Source of the DNA: Solen grandis
Lineage: Eukaryota > Mollusca > Bivalvia > Adapedonta > Solenidae
Direction of reading: 5' to 3'
DNA: 64,000 nucleotides
NCBI GenBank assembly: GCA_021229015.1
Contig: CM037780.1
Span: 67,525,587-67,589,586, forward strand
Part shown: piece after piece, positions 23,101-34,914 of the stretch
Layout of the letters: every line of letters begins with the position of its first letter
Position numbering within the stretch: the stretch's first letter is position 1
The notes under the pieces: generated by a model
Database searches by the model: none
What the model was told of the DNA's origin: nothing
Seen by the model: the letters and a program-made list of their open reading frames with translations, nothing else
Program-made: the position numbers and the translations under genes

Positions 23101-23200
23101 NNNNNNNNNNNNNNNNNNNNNNNNNNNNNNNNNNNNNNNNNNNNNNNNNNNNNNNNNNNNNNNNNNNNNNNNNNNNNNNNNNNNNNNNNNNNNNNNNNNN
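23101..23200. other. Assembly gap (100 N)
   Basis: A run of 100 N, a standard placeholder length, so the true gap size is unknown. The right edge is a low-complexity GATGAT/GGTGGT tract, which may have blocked assembly. Confidence 0.99.
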
Positions 23201-23772
23201 ATGATGAGTGTGATGATTATGGTGATGATTTAGGTAGTGGTGGTGGTAATGACTTTTTTGATTTACCAACATAACTAATTTGGTGCATGCACTTGTTTGT
23301 GTTGTACACCTGACTGATTATTAAACGCCCCAGCATGCCACAGAAATACATAGAGATGATGTTACGTTACGTAATATGTAACAACGGACAAACATTTGAG
23401 AGACAATATCTGTACATTTCTCAGATAAATATTGAGTGTCAAATTGAATTGGACGTATCCTCATCTATGTAATGTATTTTGTCAATTGAATATTCAAGAC
23501 TGGAAGATTAATAAAATCTCAAAGAGAGAACCGTCCTCCAGATGTAGAATGTCGCAATCGAAAATAGTGCCGCAAATCTGCATCGCGTTGTACATGTCAG
23601 GCAGTGATTGAAACTTATGGAGAGTCGGTAGACATAGCACAATGACACAATGCATGGGATTAACTTCAGCGTGTAAAAATATAACTTCATTTTGATACTA
23701 CGAGTAAAAGTGAAAAACAACAACAACATAATTTAATTCTCGATAGGATCTAGTTGATAACATGTCTAAACC

Positions 23773-24120
23773 TGAAACAAGAGGGCCACAGAGGCCATAA
23801 ATCGCTCACCTGAGTATAGATTTACCCAAGAAACATCTGTACTAAAATATTTTGAAATCTGGCCAGTAGTTTTGAAGGAGATGATTTTTAAAGTTTTCAT
23901 ATTTTTTTTCTGTTGCCACGGCAACCAGAGTTCTTCATGAATCAAGTTTATTTTAGCAACTTTTGTGATGGTTCACCCAAGGATCATCCCTTCTAAGTTT
24001 AATCAAATTCTGTCCAGAAATTTCAGAGGAGATTAAAGCAAATTGTTGACGACGCACGACGACGGACGCAGGGGGATCCTTATAGCTCACCATGAGTACA
24101 TGGTGCTCAGGTGAGCTAAA
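23773..24120. mobile_element. Dispersed repeat family B, copy 2
   Basis: It starts AACAAGAGGGCCACAGAGGC, then ATCGCTCACCTGAG, with GTTGCCACGGCAACCAGAG inside and GACGACGCACGACGACGGAC before the end, and finishes GGTGCTCAGGTGAGCTAAA. The ends are complementary over AGCTCACCTGAGCA. Confidence 0.8.
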
Positions 24121-24232
24121 AAATCACAGGAATTATACATGGTGTATTCTGTCAAAATAAAATAACCCGAATTCGGTGTAACAAAATTCATTATCTCAGT
24201 CAATAGAGCGGAACTGCATAAACCCCAAAGAT

Positions 24233-24592
24233 CGTTATTGTTTGTACACGTGATGAGTATTTACTCCTGGGACATCTTATTGTTTGCACTCGTGATGAGT
24301 ATTTACTCCTTGAACATCTTATTGTTTGTACACGTGATGAGTGTTTACTTCTGGGACATCTTACTAATTGTACACGTGATGAGTATTTACTCCCGGGACA
24401 TCTTACTGGTTGTACACGTGATGAGTATTTACTCCTGGGACATCTTACTGGTTGTATACGTGATGAGTATTTACTCCTGGGACATCTTACTGGTTGTACA
24501 CGTGATGAGTATTTACTTTTGGGACATCTAACTGGTTGTATACGTGATGAGTATTTACTTCTGGGACATCTTACTGGTTGTACACGTGATAT
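24233..24592. repeat. Minisatellite, unit 42 bp, about nine copies
   Basis: The unit is CGTGATGAGTATTTACTCCT then GGGACATCTTACTGGTTGTACA. It directly abuts the array that follows. Frames open on both strands result from the period being divisible by three. Confidence 0.9.
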
Positions 24593-25645
24593 TGTTATTC
24601 TATTCGCCATATTGTTATTGATGTTCGCCATATTGTTATTACTGTTCACAATATTGTTACTGATATTCGCCATATTGTTATTGATGTTTACAATATTGTT
24701 ATTCTATTCGCCATATTGTTTTTGCTGTTCGCCATATTGTTATTGCTGTTCGCCATATTGTTATTGCTATTCGCCATATTGTTTTTTATGTTCACAATAT
24801 TGTTACTGATATTCGCCATATTGTTATTGATGTTCGCCATATTGTTATTTATATTCGCCATATTGTTATTGGTGTTCGCCATATTGTTATTGCTGTTCAC
24901 AATATTGTTATTCTTTTCGCCATATTGTTATTGCAGTTTACAATTATGTTATTCTATTCGCCATATTGTTATTGCTGTTCACAATATTGTTATTCTATTC
25001 GCCATATTGTTATTTATTTTCGCCATATTGTTATTGCTGTTCACCATATTGTTATTGCTGTTCACAATCTTGTTATTCTATTCGCCATATTGTTATTTCT
25101 GTTTACATTATTGTTATTCTATTCGCCATATTGTTATTGCTGTTCACAATATTGTTATTCTATTCGCCATATTGTTATTGATGTTGGCCATATTGTTATT
25201 ACCAATATTGTTATTCTATTCGCTATATTTTTTATTGATGTTCGCCACATTGTTATTGATGTTCGCCATATTGTTATTGCTGTTCACAATATTGTTTCTG
25301 ATATTCGCCATATTGTTATTGCTGTTCACAATATTGTTATTCTATTCGCCATATTGTTATTGCTGTTTACAATTTTGTTATTCTATTCGCCATATTGTTA
25401 TTGCTGTTCACAATATTGTTATTCTATTCGCCATAGTGTTATTGCTGTTTACATTATTGTTATTCTATTCGCCATATTGTTATTGCTGTTCACAATATTG
25501 TTTTTCTATTCGCCATATTGTTTTTGATTTTCACAATATTGTTATTCTATTCGTCATATTGTTTGCTATATTGTTATTGATGTTCGCCAAATGTTATTTC
25601 TATTCGCCATATTGTTATTGCTATTCGCCATATTGTTATTCCCAG
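24593..25645. repeat. A+T-rich minisatellite, 20/21-bp units
   Basis: Units alternate between TTATTCTATTCGCCATATTG (20 bp) and TTATTGCTGTTCACAATATTG-type (21 bp), so many pairs form a 41-bp dimer. About 50 units are present. The 319-codon frame at 24716-25675 is a run of Leu/Phe/Ile generated by the repeat and is not called as a gene. Confidence 0.9.
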
Positions 25646-26255
25646 CATATAATTTCGCGTTATACTAGTGACTAGCATCTTTCGATAAAACTTGGAAGAG
25701 TTATTTTGTTACAAATGTATTTCAACAATCCTATATCATTTAAGTAAAACTAGACTTTAATCAGGTTATAAATTTGTGCACTCAGCAGTGCAGCAGCTGT
25801 ATGAGGGAGACAGTCTATGCCCCATCTCTCCCGTTTCTACCTGACGAAAGCTGGTCTATAGATTACTGTATCAGAGGTAGTCGTCTCTTCTGCAGGGAAG
25901 TACAGATTGTATTCGATGTAAAGATACAACACCGGATCAGAATCTCCCCAGTGGTAAGCATATCTTATCCTCTTATCTAAATCGTCTTCACCCACTTAGT
26001 ACGTGCCAATAACCGAACATGTCAATTACATAGGCTTACTTATAAATCTCCACTTATTGACACACGTAGTTTTTATACACTATATTTCACGTTATAAATT
26101 ATCTTTCACATTTTCTGTAGGTATAACGAACATTGTCTGCGTGATAATGCACTAATATACAGATTGAATTCAATCAATGCGGGGTCCCAAAAAGGGGGTC
26201 TGCTATATTTAAAGAAGCGCATTCACAGATAATCGGTATAATTATCAAGAAAAGT
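25646..26255. other. Intron sequence with one weak exon-like stretch
   Basis: 25774-25955 is G+C-richer than its surroundings, open in one frame, and followed by CCAGTG/GTAAGC, a possible donor. I do not recognise the protein. A non-coding exon is possible. Confidence 0.25.
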
Positions 26256-27000
26256 ATTAAAAAAATGTTTTAATGGACGGCTTACAATAAGTATACTGCT
26301 CTCTCTCTCCAAGAATTTCCAAAAAGGCTTTAAAATACTTAATGACTGAATTGTGTCACGTTTAAAACAGCCTTATCAATACTTTCTTTTATTTTTATGT
26401 ACATGTATTTTATTTCATTTAAATTAGTTTTTTTCAATACTTTTGAAAAAGAAATTAAAACAAGATTTGATGATGAAAATAAGAAAACAACAAAAAACAA
26501 CAACCAAAAAAAAAAAACCAATAAAAAAAATAGAAAAAACCCCCCCCAAAAAACCCCGGTCCCAGCTGAAAAAGAACTCAGTATCCTTGCATAAAAAATT
26601 CAAGCCACTCTCTTCCCGACTGAGCTAGTTCCGCAACTGTTACGCAAAGGTGCAAATGAGGTTATTTATCGGTAATTAACTGTATCGAAACAACAACAGC
26701 TCTACACGGTTCTACAGTTCACACTTCTCTGCATTATCTACACCAAATGTTCGTTTTACGGTTACATATTAATAAGATAAACATTACGCATTACTTATTC
26801 CACACATCATGATATAAACAAACAACCATGTATTATTACAAGCACAATACAGTAGACATACTGTCCATTTCACAGACCGACAAGTGAAGCGATAATTAAA
26901 ACATCATTAAAACAGAAACAGAAACTTTGAAACAGAAAAATACAAACATCTACTTACCAATAACTTTATCAAACACAAAACACAGGCATTGTGATTTTTT
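26256..27000 (-). mobile_element. Dispersed element F, copy 1, with a tRNA-like internal region
   Basis: It is collinear with 54655-55690: TTAATGGACGGC..ATAAGTATACTG at the left, GGTCCCAGCTG.A..GAACTCA in the middle, then ACGGTTACATATTAA and GACCGACAAGTGAAGCGATAA. On the minus strand a tRNA-like segment has A-box CTAGCTCAGTCGGGAAGAG and a weak B-box GAGTTCTTTTTC. This suggests a SINE-related or polymerase III-linked element. Poly-C and poly-A tracts occur near 26541-26556. Confidence 0.65.
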
Positions 27001-27069
27001 TATTTTTCTTATTTACTACCCTTTCATTTTTTTTCACCTGACAGGACTATTCAAAGCTTCGAAATTTAT

Positions 27070-27070
<1 letters not shown>

Positions 27071-27100
<30 letters not shown>
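27071..27100. repeat. Poly-A tract
   Basis: About 30 consecutive A, followed by further A-rich sequence. Confidence 0.85.
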
Positions 27101-27102
<2 letters not shown>

Positions 27103-27328
27103 ACAAAAAAAACAAACAAAAAACGTTTCTTAATATCGTTTATAAACCACAGACCATATAGATGCCTGCATTTCGTATTGCTTTTATGCTACATTTAGCA
27201 GCTATTTCACTCATCTTCCCTATTAACCTCTCTATTTAAATGGTTCTTTAAGCACGATTGTACTGTATTTTACAAATGGTAGTTGGCTAATCTATAACTT
27301 TACAATTTGACTGCCTGTTTATTGTTTT

Positions 27329-27329
<1 letters not shown>

Positions 27330-27372
<43 letters not shown>
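27330..27372. repeat. (AT)n microsatellite
   Basis: An uninterrupted TA dinucleotide run of about 42 bp. Confidence 0.9.
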
Positions 27373-27376
<4 letters not shown>

Positions 27377-29121
27377 CTACTCAACTTTTGCTAAGCACCA
27401 CTCGCTATTTTCCTTTAGACAAGCGACTTTAAAGGTGTGCTAAATTAAATTTCACATTTAAACATATCTTGCTTCTATGCAGAAGTATTGTTTATGTACA
27501 AAACTACATACCAGTTACAAAAAATAAGCCTTTCGGATCCTCAATACTGGGAATTAATAAAAATTAGAAAGTGCGAATTTTGAGAAAACACCTTATAATT
27601 TAAAGTCAAATAATTCAGAACTTTGATTATTCGTATATTCCTGTTTTCTAAATGGGATACTTTTAAGGATATTTGTCACAATGTTGACCTACCTGTTCAT
27701 GGTCATTTTTTTTCCTGTATTGATCACAAGATTTAACTTCCATTTATAAAATGCCATTTCTTGCAAAAAACACACTTTTGAGAATTTTGCCAAATAATTA
27801 CAGGAATTGGCCAAATCAATGTAACTCATTTTTGAGTCTCTTGTCTATCATTTTGACAAAAACTAAAAGTGATGGTCAGCTAACGCTTTTCTTTCAGGTT
27901 TATTTCTTTATTTATTTCTTTATTTTCCTCCTGTATAGAAAATTTTACAACATATACAAATGGACAAATACATTACAAGTTTACAAACATACACAAAAAA
28001 AAAGTAACATATAACATGAAAGAGTTACAAGTGTTCAAAGAACGATAATAATAATTATCAGAAATACTCGGTGAGGCCACAATTTAAAGTTAAACAAGAA
28101 ATGTCATAAAAAAGATATTTGGCGTATACATTTTTTTAAAGAAAGTAAAAGTGTTACAATATAATATATTTAATATAATAATGCTGGCAAGTTTTAAATG
28201 GTCTGTGGTTTTAAAATAATGCTATAAAACGTATTTGTCGCTAAATTTATGAGATGTAATATACTAGGAAGTGAAAAAAGAAGAAAGAATGGATAAAAAT
28301 GTAATATTAGCGAAACATAAAAAAGTTCATTCAGTTGGAATCGATCTTGGGGCCCCTTGTTCAGCAGACGAGCACTTAACCAACTGCGGAAACGCAGACT
28401 GATGTTATTGGAACGTGTCCGAGCGGTCTGAAAAACTGTGGATATGTGAACTAAATTTTCCTTGTGATTTTCCTGGTCATATGATTTGGTAAATCAAGTT
28501 AAGCTATGAAATACATACAAATCTTATTTACGAATTATTGTACCAATGACTGATTGTCTCAAATAATCAACGTTTAATTAATTTAAGAATCAAAGATAAA
28601 AAAAAAGAAAAGAATTTAACTCCCTAACTTAATACTAAACACATAATTATCCCAATAGCATAAACTAAATTTTATAAGTTTGACTATCTTTACACTTCTG
28701 AGCTTCAAAACATTTCTTGAAAGCCTAAGTCCTACCAAGTAACAACATACCAGACAGCGCAATGCTTTCTGAATGCAGTAGAAAGTACTTAACGTATTTC
28801 CAACTGTTACCCGGCCAGCAGGTTAGCCGCCTAAAATCTTTTTCTCGCCAGCGTAAGAACGAAAAGAACTGTTTAAATGCATGTGAACCATGTTTGGTCT
28901 TGAACAGACGCACAAAATTATACAAATTGTATGTGGAAGATTTATATATTTCCACTATGATAAGAATAAATTAATGGGACAAAACTAAAATAAAAAAACT
29001 GAATCATATATCATATCAAAAAATTAAACAATTATTTCAGAATCAATTAAGTCTAAATATTATAATATAAGCCTAAAATCGTTTCACTATTTATGGCCTA
29101 TGTTAGCTAATTAATAAGTAA
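27373..29121. other. AT-rich intron sequence
   Basis: No gene is seen. It contains a tRNA-like trace at 28340-28410 (listed) and short frames without motifs at 28725-28974. Confidence 0.4.
28340..28412 (-). repeat. tRNA-like sequence, probably a SINE head or tRNA pseudogene
   Basis: On the minus strand it reads GTTGGTTAAGTGCTCGTCTG (A-box-like) and, 20 bases on, AGATCGATTCC (B-box-like). The arms do not fold as an intact tRNA by eye, and no body family was matched. Confidence 0.4.
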
Positions 29122-29167
29122 AGTGGTCCAAGACATAGCGGAACCATTACAGGGACTTGACCTTAAG
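29122..29167. repeat. Solo terminus of the nested-MITE family
   Basis: It carries GCGGAACCATTACAGGGACT then GACCTTAA, matching the right end of the element at 14260-14422. No matching left end is visible upstream. Confidence 0.7.
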
Positions 29168-29274
29168 AGAAATTTGCAGTCTGTTTGTTTTCTTTTTATA
29201 AATACACAATTTTTTTTTTTTAAAAGATATTACTGATTGTTAATTGAAGTTCGGTTTTAGTTTTTAATATGCAA

Positions 29275-29276
<2 letters not shown>

Positions 29277-29303
<27 letters not shown>
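29277..29303. repeat. (AAAT)n microsatellite
   Basis: A run of TAAA tetranucleotides. Confidence 0.85.
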
Positions 29304-29306
<3 letters not shown>

Positions 29307-29467
29307 AAAATGATACTTTTGAAAGGATTGATGAATGAACTTATTTCAAAGCATTTTCCTCGAACAGATTTTCTTCACCACTTAGACTGGTAGAAGGATA
29401 AAGACCGTATTAACAGTTTGTGTGATGTTTAGAGCTTTCGACAGCTGCGCAAAAGGCCCTCAAAATA

Positions 29468-31668
29468 AGGTGTGTGAAGTTAGCGCGTAGATCGTAGATC
29501 GTAAATCAACACTATAACTAATTTTCTTTGTCGACCTGGGTCGTAGATCGTAGCTAATAAACCAATATAAATGGTTGAGCTGGGTCGTAGATCGTAGCTC
29601 AACCATTGAAATAAACCATTATAAATGGTTGAGCTGGATCGTAGATCGTAGCTCGACCATTGAAAACTTTCATGGAATGGTTGAGCTGGGTCGTAGATCG
29701 TAGCTCAACCATTGAAATAAACCAATATAAATGGTTGACTTGGATCGTAGATCGTAGCTCGACCATTGAACATGTTCATGGAATGGTTGAGCTGGGTCGT
29801 AGATCGTAGCTCGACCATTGCAAACTTTCATGGAATGGTTGAGCTGGGTCGTAGATCGTAGCTCAACCATTGAAATAAACCAATATAAATGGTTGACTTG
29901 GATCGCAGATCGTAGCTCGACCATTGAAAATGTTCATGGAATGGTTGAGCTGGGTCGTAGATCGTAGCTCAACCAAAAAAAGAGTGGATCGTAGTCGAGC
30001 TCACCATGAAAATGTTAGGAATGGATTTTTTTAAAATTTTCCGACGATACAAAAAAATAAAAATATTAACAAAATGCAATTTTCAGAATTAATACTAAAT
30101 TCCCGACATATAATCTTTCCCGACGGACAGAAAATTTCCCAAATTTTTTTCCGACAAATGCAATTTTCCCGACGAGTACAATAATCCCGACGAAGATAAA
30201 AATATTAACAAAATACAATTTTCACAACTAATACTAAATTCCCGACATATAATTTTTCCCGACGAACAGAAAATTTCCCGGAAACTTTTCCGACGAATGA
30301 GATATTCCGACAAGTCAAAGATTTTCGACGAAACTCTTTTCCCGACGAAAGCATTTTTTTCTTCCGACAAATGCAATTTTCCCGACGAGAATATATTTCC
30401 CGAAGAACAAAAGTTTCCCGACAAATGTAATATTGGTTGATTTGCGACTTTTTCCTAAAAAAAAAATTATAACTAGTTTACGTTTTTCCAGACGAGTACA
30501 AAATTACCGACGACGACTAAAATACGATCTACGATCCAGATCAACCATTAATCTTGGTTAATTTCAATGGTTGAGCTACGATCTACGACCCAGCTCAACC
30601 ATTCCATAAACATTTTCAATGGTCGAGCTACAATCTACGACCCAGCTAAACCATTCCATCAACATTTTCAATGGTTGAGCTACGATCTACGGACCAGCTC
30701 AACCATTTATAATGGTTTATTTCAATGGTTGAGCTACGATCTACGACCCAGCTCAACCATTTATAATGGTTTATTTCAATGGTTGAGCTACGATCTACGA
30801 CCCAGCTCAACCATTCCATGAAAGGTTTTTTCAATGGTCGAGCTACGATCTACGATCCAGCTCAACCATTCCATCAACATTTTCAATGGTCGAGCTACGA
30901 TCTACGATCCAGCTCAACCATTTATTTTGGTTTATTTCAATGGTTGAGCTACGATCTACGATCCAGCTCAACCATTTTTATTGGTTTATTTGAATGGTTG
31001 AGCTACGATCTACGACCCAGCTCAACCATTCATAAAGTTTTCAATGGTCGAGCTACGATCTACGATCCAGCTCAACCATTTTTATTGGTTTATTTCAATG
31101 GTCGAGCTACGATCTACGATCCAGCTCAACCATTTATAATGGTTTATTTCAATGGTTGAGCTACGATCTACGATCCAGCTCAACCATTTATTTTGGTTTA
31201 TTTGAATGGTTGAGCTACAATCTACGACCCAGCTCAACCATTCTATAACTTTTCAATGGTCGAGCTACGATCTACGATCCAGCTCAACCATTTATGATGG
31301 TTTATTTGAATGATTGAGCTACGATCTACGATCCAGCTCAACCATTCTATGAAAGTTTTCAATGGTCGAGCTACGATCTACGATCCAGCTCAACCATTCC
31401 ATCAACATTTTCAATGGTTGAGCTACGATCTACGATCCAGCTCAACCAACTATATTGGTTTATTTGAATGATTGAGCTACGATCTACGATCCAGCTCAAC
31501 CATTCCATCAACATTTTCAATGGTTGAGCTACGATCTACGATCCAGCTCAACCAACTATATTGGTTTATGTCAATGGTTGAGCTACGATCTACGACCCAG
31601 ATCGACAAAGAATATTAGTTATAGTTTCGATCTACGATCTACGATCTACGCGCTAACTTCACACACCT
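29468..31668. mobile_element. Foldback transposon with tandem-hairpin inverted arms and a 9-bp target duplication
   Basis: The ends are AGGTGTGTGAAGTTAGCGCG and CGCGCTAACTTCACACACCT, followed inward by about 70 more near-identical inverted bases. Directly outside lie identical 9-bp copies CTCAAAATA (29459-29467, 31669-31677). The left arm (to about 29985) holds about nine to ten units and the right arm (from about 30520) about 21 units of a ~53-bp repeat. Most units contain a palindrome, ATGGTTGAGCT..AGCTCAACCAT, around GTCGTAGATCGT. The centre (about 530 bp) has no transposase and a recurrent CCCGACGA motif. Architecture and duplication length match Drosophila FB-type and Mutator-like foldback elements; the transposase would be supplied elsewhere. 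Confidence 0.9.
29986..30519. repeat. Internal segment of the foldback transposon with CCGACGA-type repeats
   Basis: A block of about 84 bp is repeated directly at about 30055-30139 and 30195-30279 (landmarks ATATTAACAAAATRCAATTT and AATTCCCGACATATAAT). TTCCCGACGA or TTCCGACAAATG recurs every 15-25 bp. The 109-codon minus frame here (30095-30424) is repeat-driven (SSGK motifs). Confidence 0.75.
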
Positions 31669-31744
31669 CTCAAAATATTCACATGTCGGTCAGCTCTGTG
31701 TGGGCCCTTAATAATACTCTGTACCACAGTGTTTCTTTGTTGAA

Positions 31745-32095
31745 CAGCAATGGTCCATTGTTAGGGCACGCACTTCGGGATCGAAATGTCCCGCGTTCGA
31801 GTCTGGACAGGGACACTGATAAATTCCTTGAGTAAGAAGTTTCATCGCATCCCGGTGTAAATGGGTACCTGAGAGGAAGGTATAATTCCGTGGCACCGTA
31901 ATGTTGGCTGCCATAAGTGGAGTGAAAAAACCCCCAAACAATTACAACAAACAAACTCCCCAGGGAGATGGATACTGGTAGCCAGGGGTAAACTATATTT
32001 AGACGGTGAACGTGCCCAGTACCCACGGCATTAAACTTACACTATTTAATGCCTTCATTGACTGAACCGTTTCATTTGACTTGACAAAGACGTTT
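31745..32095 (+). mobile_element. tRNA-derived SINE family G, single copy
   Basis: It starts with a tRNA-like head with B-box GCGTTCGAGTC at about 31793, followed by body landmarks CATCGCATCCCGGTGTAAAT, GAGAGGAAGGTATAATTCC and GTGCCCAGTACCCACGGC. The layout suits a polymerase III SINE. It begins about 70 bp after the foldback transposon. Frames on both strands are incidental. Confidence 0.55.
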
Positions 32096-32290
32096 TTAGT
32101 ATGAGGCCGGTATAAGGATGGTATACACGTGTCAATATATAATTATGTATAGCCGGTCGGTTTTGGTGGTACCTACATATTGGATATAGAGATGTAGATA
32201 GTCTCCTGTATATGATTATATCAGATTTTGTAAGAAAGAATAAAGAATGGCATCCTAAGACTGACATTATAAATTGTTTTCGTTTTTAAC
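32096..32290. other. Unassigned sequence
   Basis: No feature was recognised. Confidence 0.3.

Positions 32291-32353
<63 letters not shown>
32291..32353. repeat. (GT)n(GA)n compound microsatellite
   Basis: A GT run with one TT interruption passes directly into a GA run. Confidence 0.9.
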
Positions 32354-32355
<2 letters not shown>

Positions 32356-32367
32356 TCAAATCCAATA

Positions 32368-32515
32368 CATGGCCTTGAGTTGTACATAACTACAATACGT
32401 CTCCTTGAGTTGTATATAACTACAATACGTCTCCTTGAGTTGAATATAACTACAATACGTCTCCTTGAGTTGTATATGGCCTCAGTACGTGGACTTGAGC
32501 TGTATATAACTCCAA
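32368..32515. repeat. Short minisatellite, 30-bp unit, five copies
   Basis: The unit is CTCCTTGAGTTGTATATAAC then TACAATACGT. Outer copies are diverged. Confidence 0.85.
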
Positions 32516-33395
32516 TAATCTAGATTATGGAGTGTTGTAAAAGTCCGCACGGATTAGAGGTTTTATTTGCACTATGATGTTACAATGTATTTTAAAGACT
32601 TGATAATATATGGGTCACAATCACCAGTTATTGCACAATAAACTATATCATCCTTAGTTATTCAACATCGTATCGTTTCCATACATTTTCTCAATAGCTA
32701 CTCATTCTAAACAGTGACACTGAGGTAAATGATCAGAACCTTGACCTTCAAGTGAATCTGCATACCTTAAAGAAAGCGCAAGCACTGTTTTAAATTTGTG
32801 CATATTTATATTTTTGTGCGTATTTATTCAAAATTACTTAAATTATCCGAGATACAAAACCGGGTATGTGGTACGAGAAACCCCGATGTTAGCACTATTA
32901 ACTAGTATCATAGAACGGCTAGACAATGTGTGCGAATAAGCACCAGACACATACACATAAATGCACGTGGAACATACAAACATGTTATATAGAGTGTTGG
33001 GGTACATAAGGACGAACGTACCACCGAAAACCTATGGTCGCAAATCCTGCAATATTGACATTAACTGAAATAATAGGATGCGTGGACATCAGAGAATCAT
33101 ATTGTATTAGATTAATGTTCAAGAATTATAGAAAATATAAATACATGTACATGTAGTTACATTTGGAGAGAAATTCTCAACATGAAATACTAGGCATTTT
33201 AAATGGGTAAAACGCTAACCTTACATTATTGAGGAGTTTAAAGACAGTGTTCTAGCCACACGCCAACAAAAATAATGGTTTAGAATGATGGCATTTTGCT
33301 CAATATACACAACTATCAGTGAAAATACCTTTAAAATATGGATTAGGTGATTTACCCATCATTTAACGTTCTATAAATAAGTATAAGTTTATTTT
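32516..33395. other. Intron sequence without recognised features
   Basis: No coding or repeat signal was found. Confidence 0.4.
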
Positions 33396-33399
33396 TTAT

Positions 33400-34040
33400 C
33401 ATCAGTCGTGCTCTGTACATACCTGTAGTTAATTACTTATATTATTTTCTGGGTATCATCAGTCGTGTTGTGTACATACCTGTAGTTAATTACTTATATT
33501 ATTTTCTGGGTATCATCAGTCGTGTTGTGTACATACCTGTAGTTAATTACTTAATATTATAATCTGGGTATCATCAGTCGTGCTTTGTACATACCTGTAG
33601 TTAATTACTTAATATATTATAATCTGGGTATCATCAGTCGTGCTTTGTACATACCTGTAGTTAATTACTTAATATATTATAATCTGGGTATCATCAGTCG
33701 TGCTTTGTACATACCTGTAGTTAATTACTTAATATTATAATCTGGGTATCATCAGTCGTGCTTTGTACAAACCTGTAGTTAATTACTTATATTATTTTCT
33801 GGGTATCATCAGTCGTGCTCTATACATACCTGTAGTTAATTACTTAATATATTATAATCTGGGTATCATCAGTCGTGCTTTGTACATACCTGTAGTTAAT
33901 TACTTAATATATTATTTTCTGGGTATCATCAGTCGTGCTCTGTACATACCTGTAGTTAATTACTTAATATATTATAATCTGGGTATCATCAGTCGTGCTT
34001 TGTACATACCTGTAGTTAATTGCTTATATTATTTTCTGGG
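33400..34040. repeat. Minisatellite, 57-60-bp unit, eleven copies
   Basis: The unit is GGGTATCATCAGTCGTGCTT, TGTACATACCTGTAGTTAAT, TACTTAATATATTATAATCT. Length variants (57, 58, 60) differ in the A+T-rich part, and two tail types (ATTATTTTCT, ATTATAATCT) are interspersed. Confidence 0.9.
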
Positions 34041-34045
34041 TTTTA

Positions 34046-34914
34046 TAAACAGATACAGTTTATTATAAATAAGCCGGCCGAATCTAATAAGATAAATCAA
34101 TATCGGATAAAGTTTGACGAAGGTTAATAATCATCAACGTATTCAATATATTCTGAATTCTATCTTTATTATTTCTAATAACTAATTTTCTGACATAACA
34201 TGAATCGATTTAATTTTATTGGGATATTTCTGCTCAGATATAGAGTCCTTCTAATGGCAACTTGCATTAAGCGTGGTAAAAAGTATCCTGATTTATTCGT
34301 TTTTTTTTTTATACTTTCGGGTTATCAGTGTACATATATACGGATGAAAGATTTTAGCTTTCTGATTAACTGAATGATTTGCGCCCTGCATTCTCGAAGT
34401 TTCGATTCACTTTAATGATACTTAGGTAGCCGAAATAATGTGAGAATGTAAAACATGGAAAATAGCTCATTAAAACCCCAAAGGACCAAATTTTGATGCA
34501 AACTTAAGTCGATTTTCCGTCTTGAATCTGCTTGCCGCTTTTGGACTGCAATTAAAGTTCGCTGATAGAAACTTCTGTCTGGGAAATTTACATCTGCTTC
34601 AAAACACTTCCCCGACGGCAATAAATATGTCACCCACCACAGGGTCACTTGAAACACAGGAATAACAAGTGTTAAGCAAATCACCACCGAAAGAGTGGCC
34701 ATAAACCTGCAATAAGGTTTGGTCCAGGAAATGATCAGTCTGACAATGGTTAGGTTTGTGTTTTAAATCCAACGAAAAATGACCCAAATATTACAGCTAT
34801 TAAAATGCAACAAAATCAGATAATTTTATAAATGAATAAATACATGAACTCCAAGATATTTATGTATGAAATCTTCACCAACAAAACTTACACACATAGT
34901 GCCACTTGGTGTTC
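34046..34914. other. Intron sequence without recognised features
   Basis: Minus-strand frames at 34412-34787 show no known motif. Confidence 0.4.

Noticed and set aside
24716..25675. 319-codon Leu/Phe/Ile-rich frame like a membrane protein
   Set aside because: It derives from an A+T-rich 20/21-bp array, shifts phase between units and has no non-repetitive part.
30095..30424. 109-codon minus frame inside the foldback element, considered as a transposon protein
   Set aside because: Its SSGK motifs come from the CCGACGA repeats; no catalytic motif is visible.
33400..34040. Regular repeat arrays considered as CRISPR
   Set aside because: Units are contiguous with no unique spacers, no cas genes are present and the genome is eukaryotic. 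The same holds for the 41- and 51-bp arrays.
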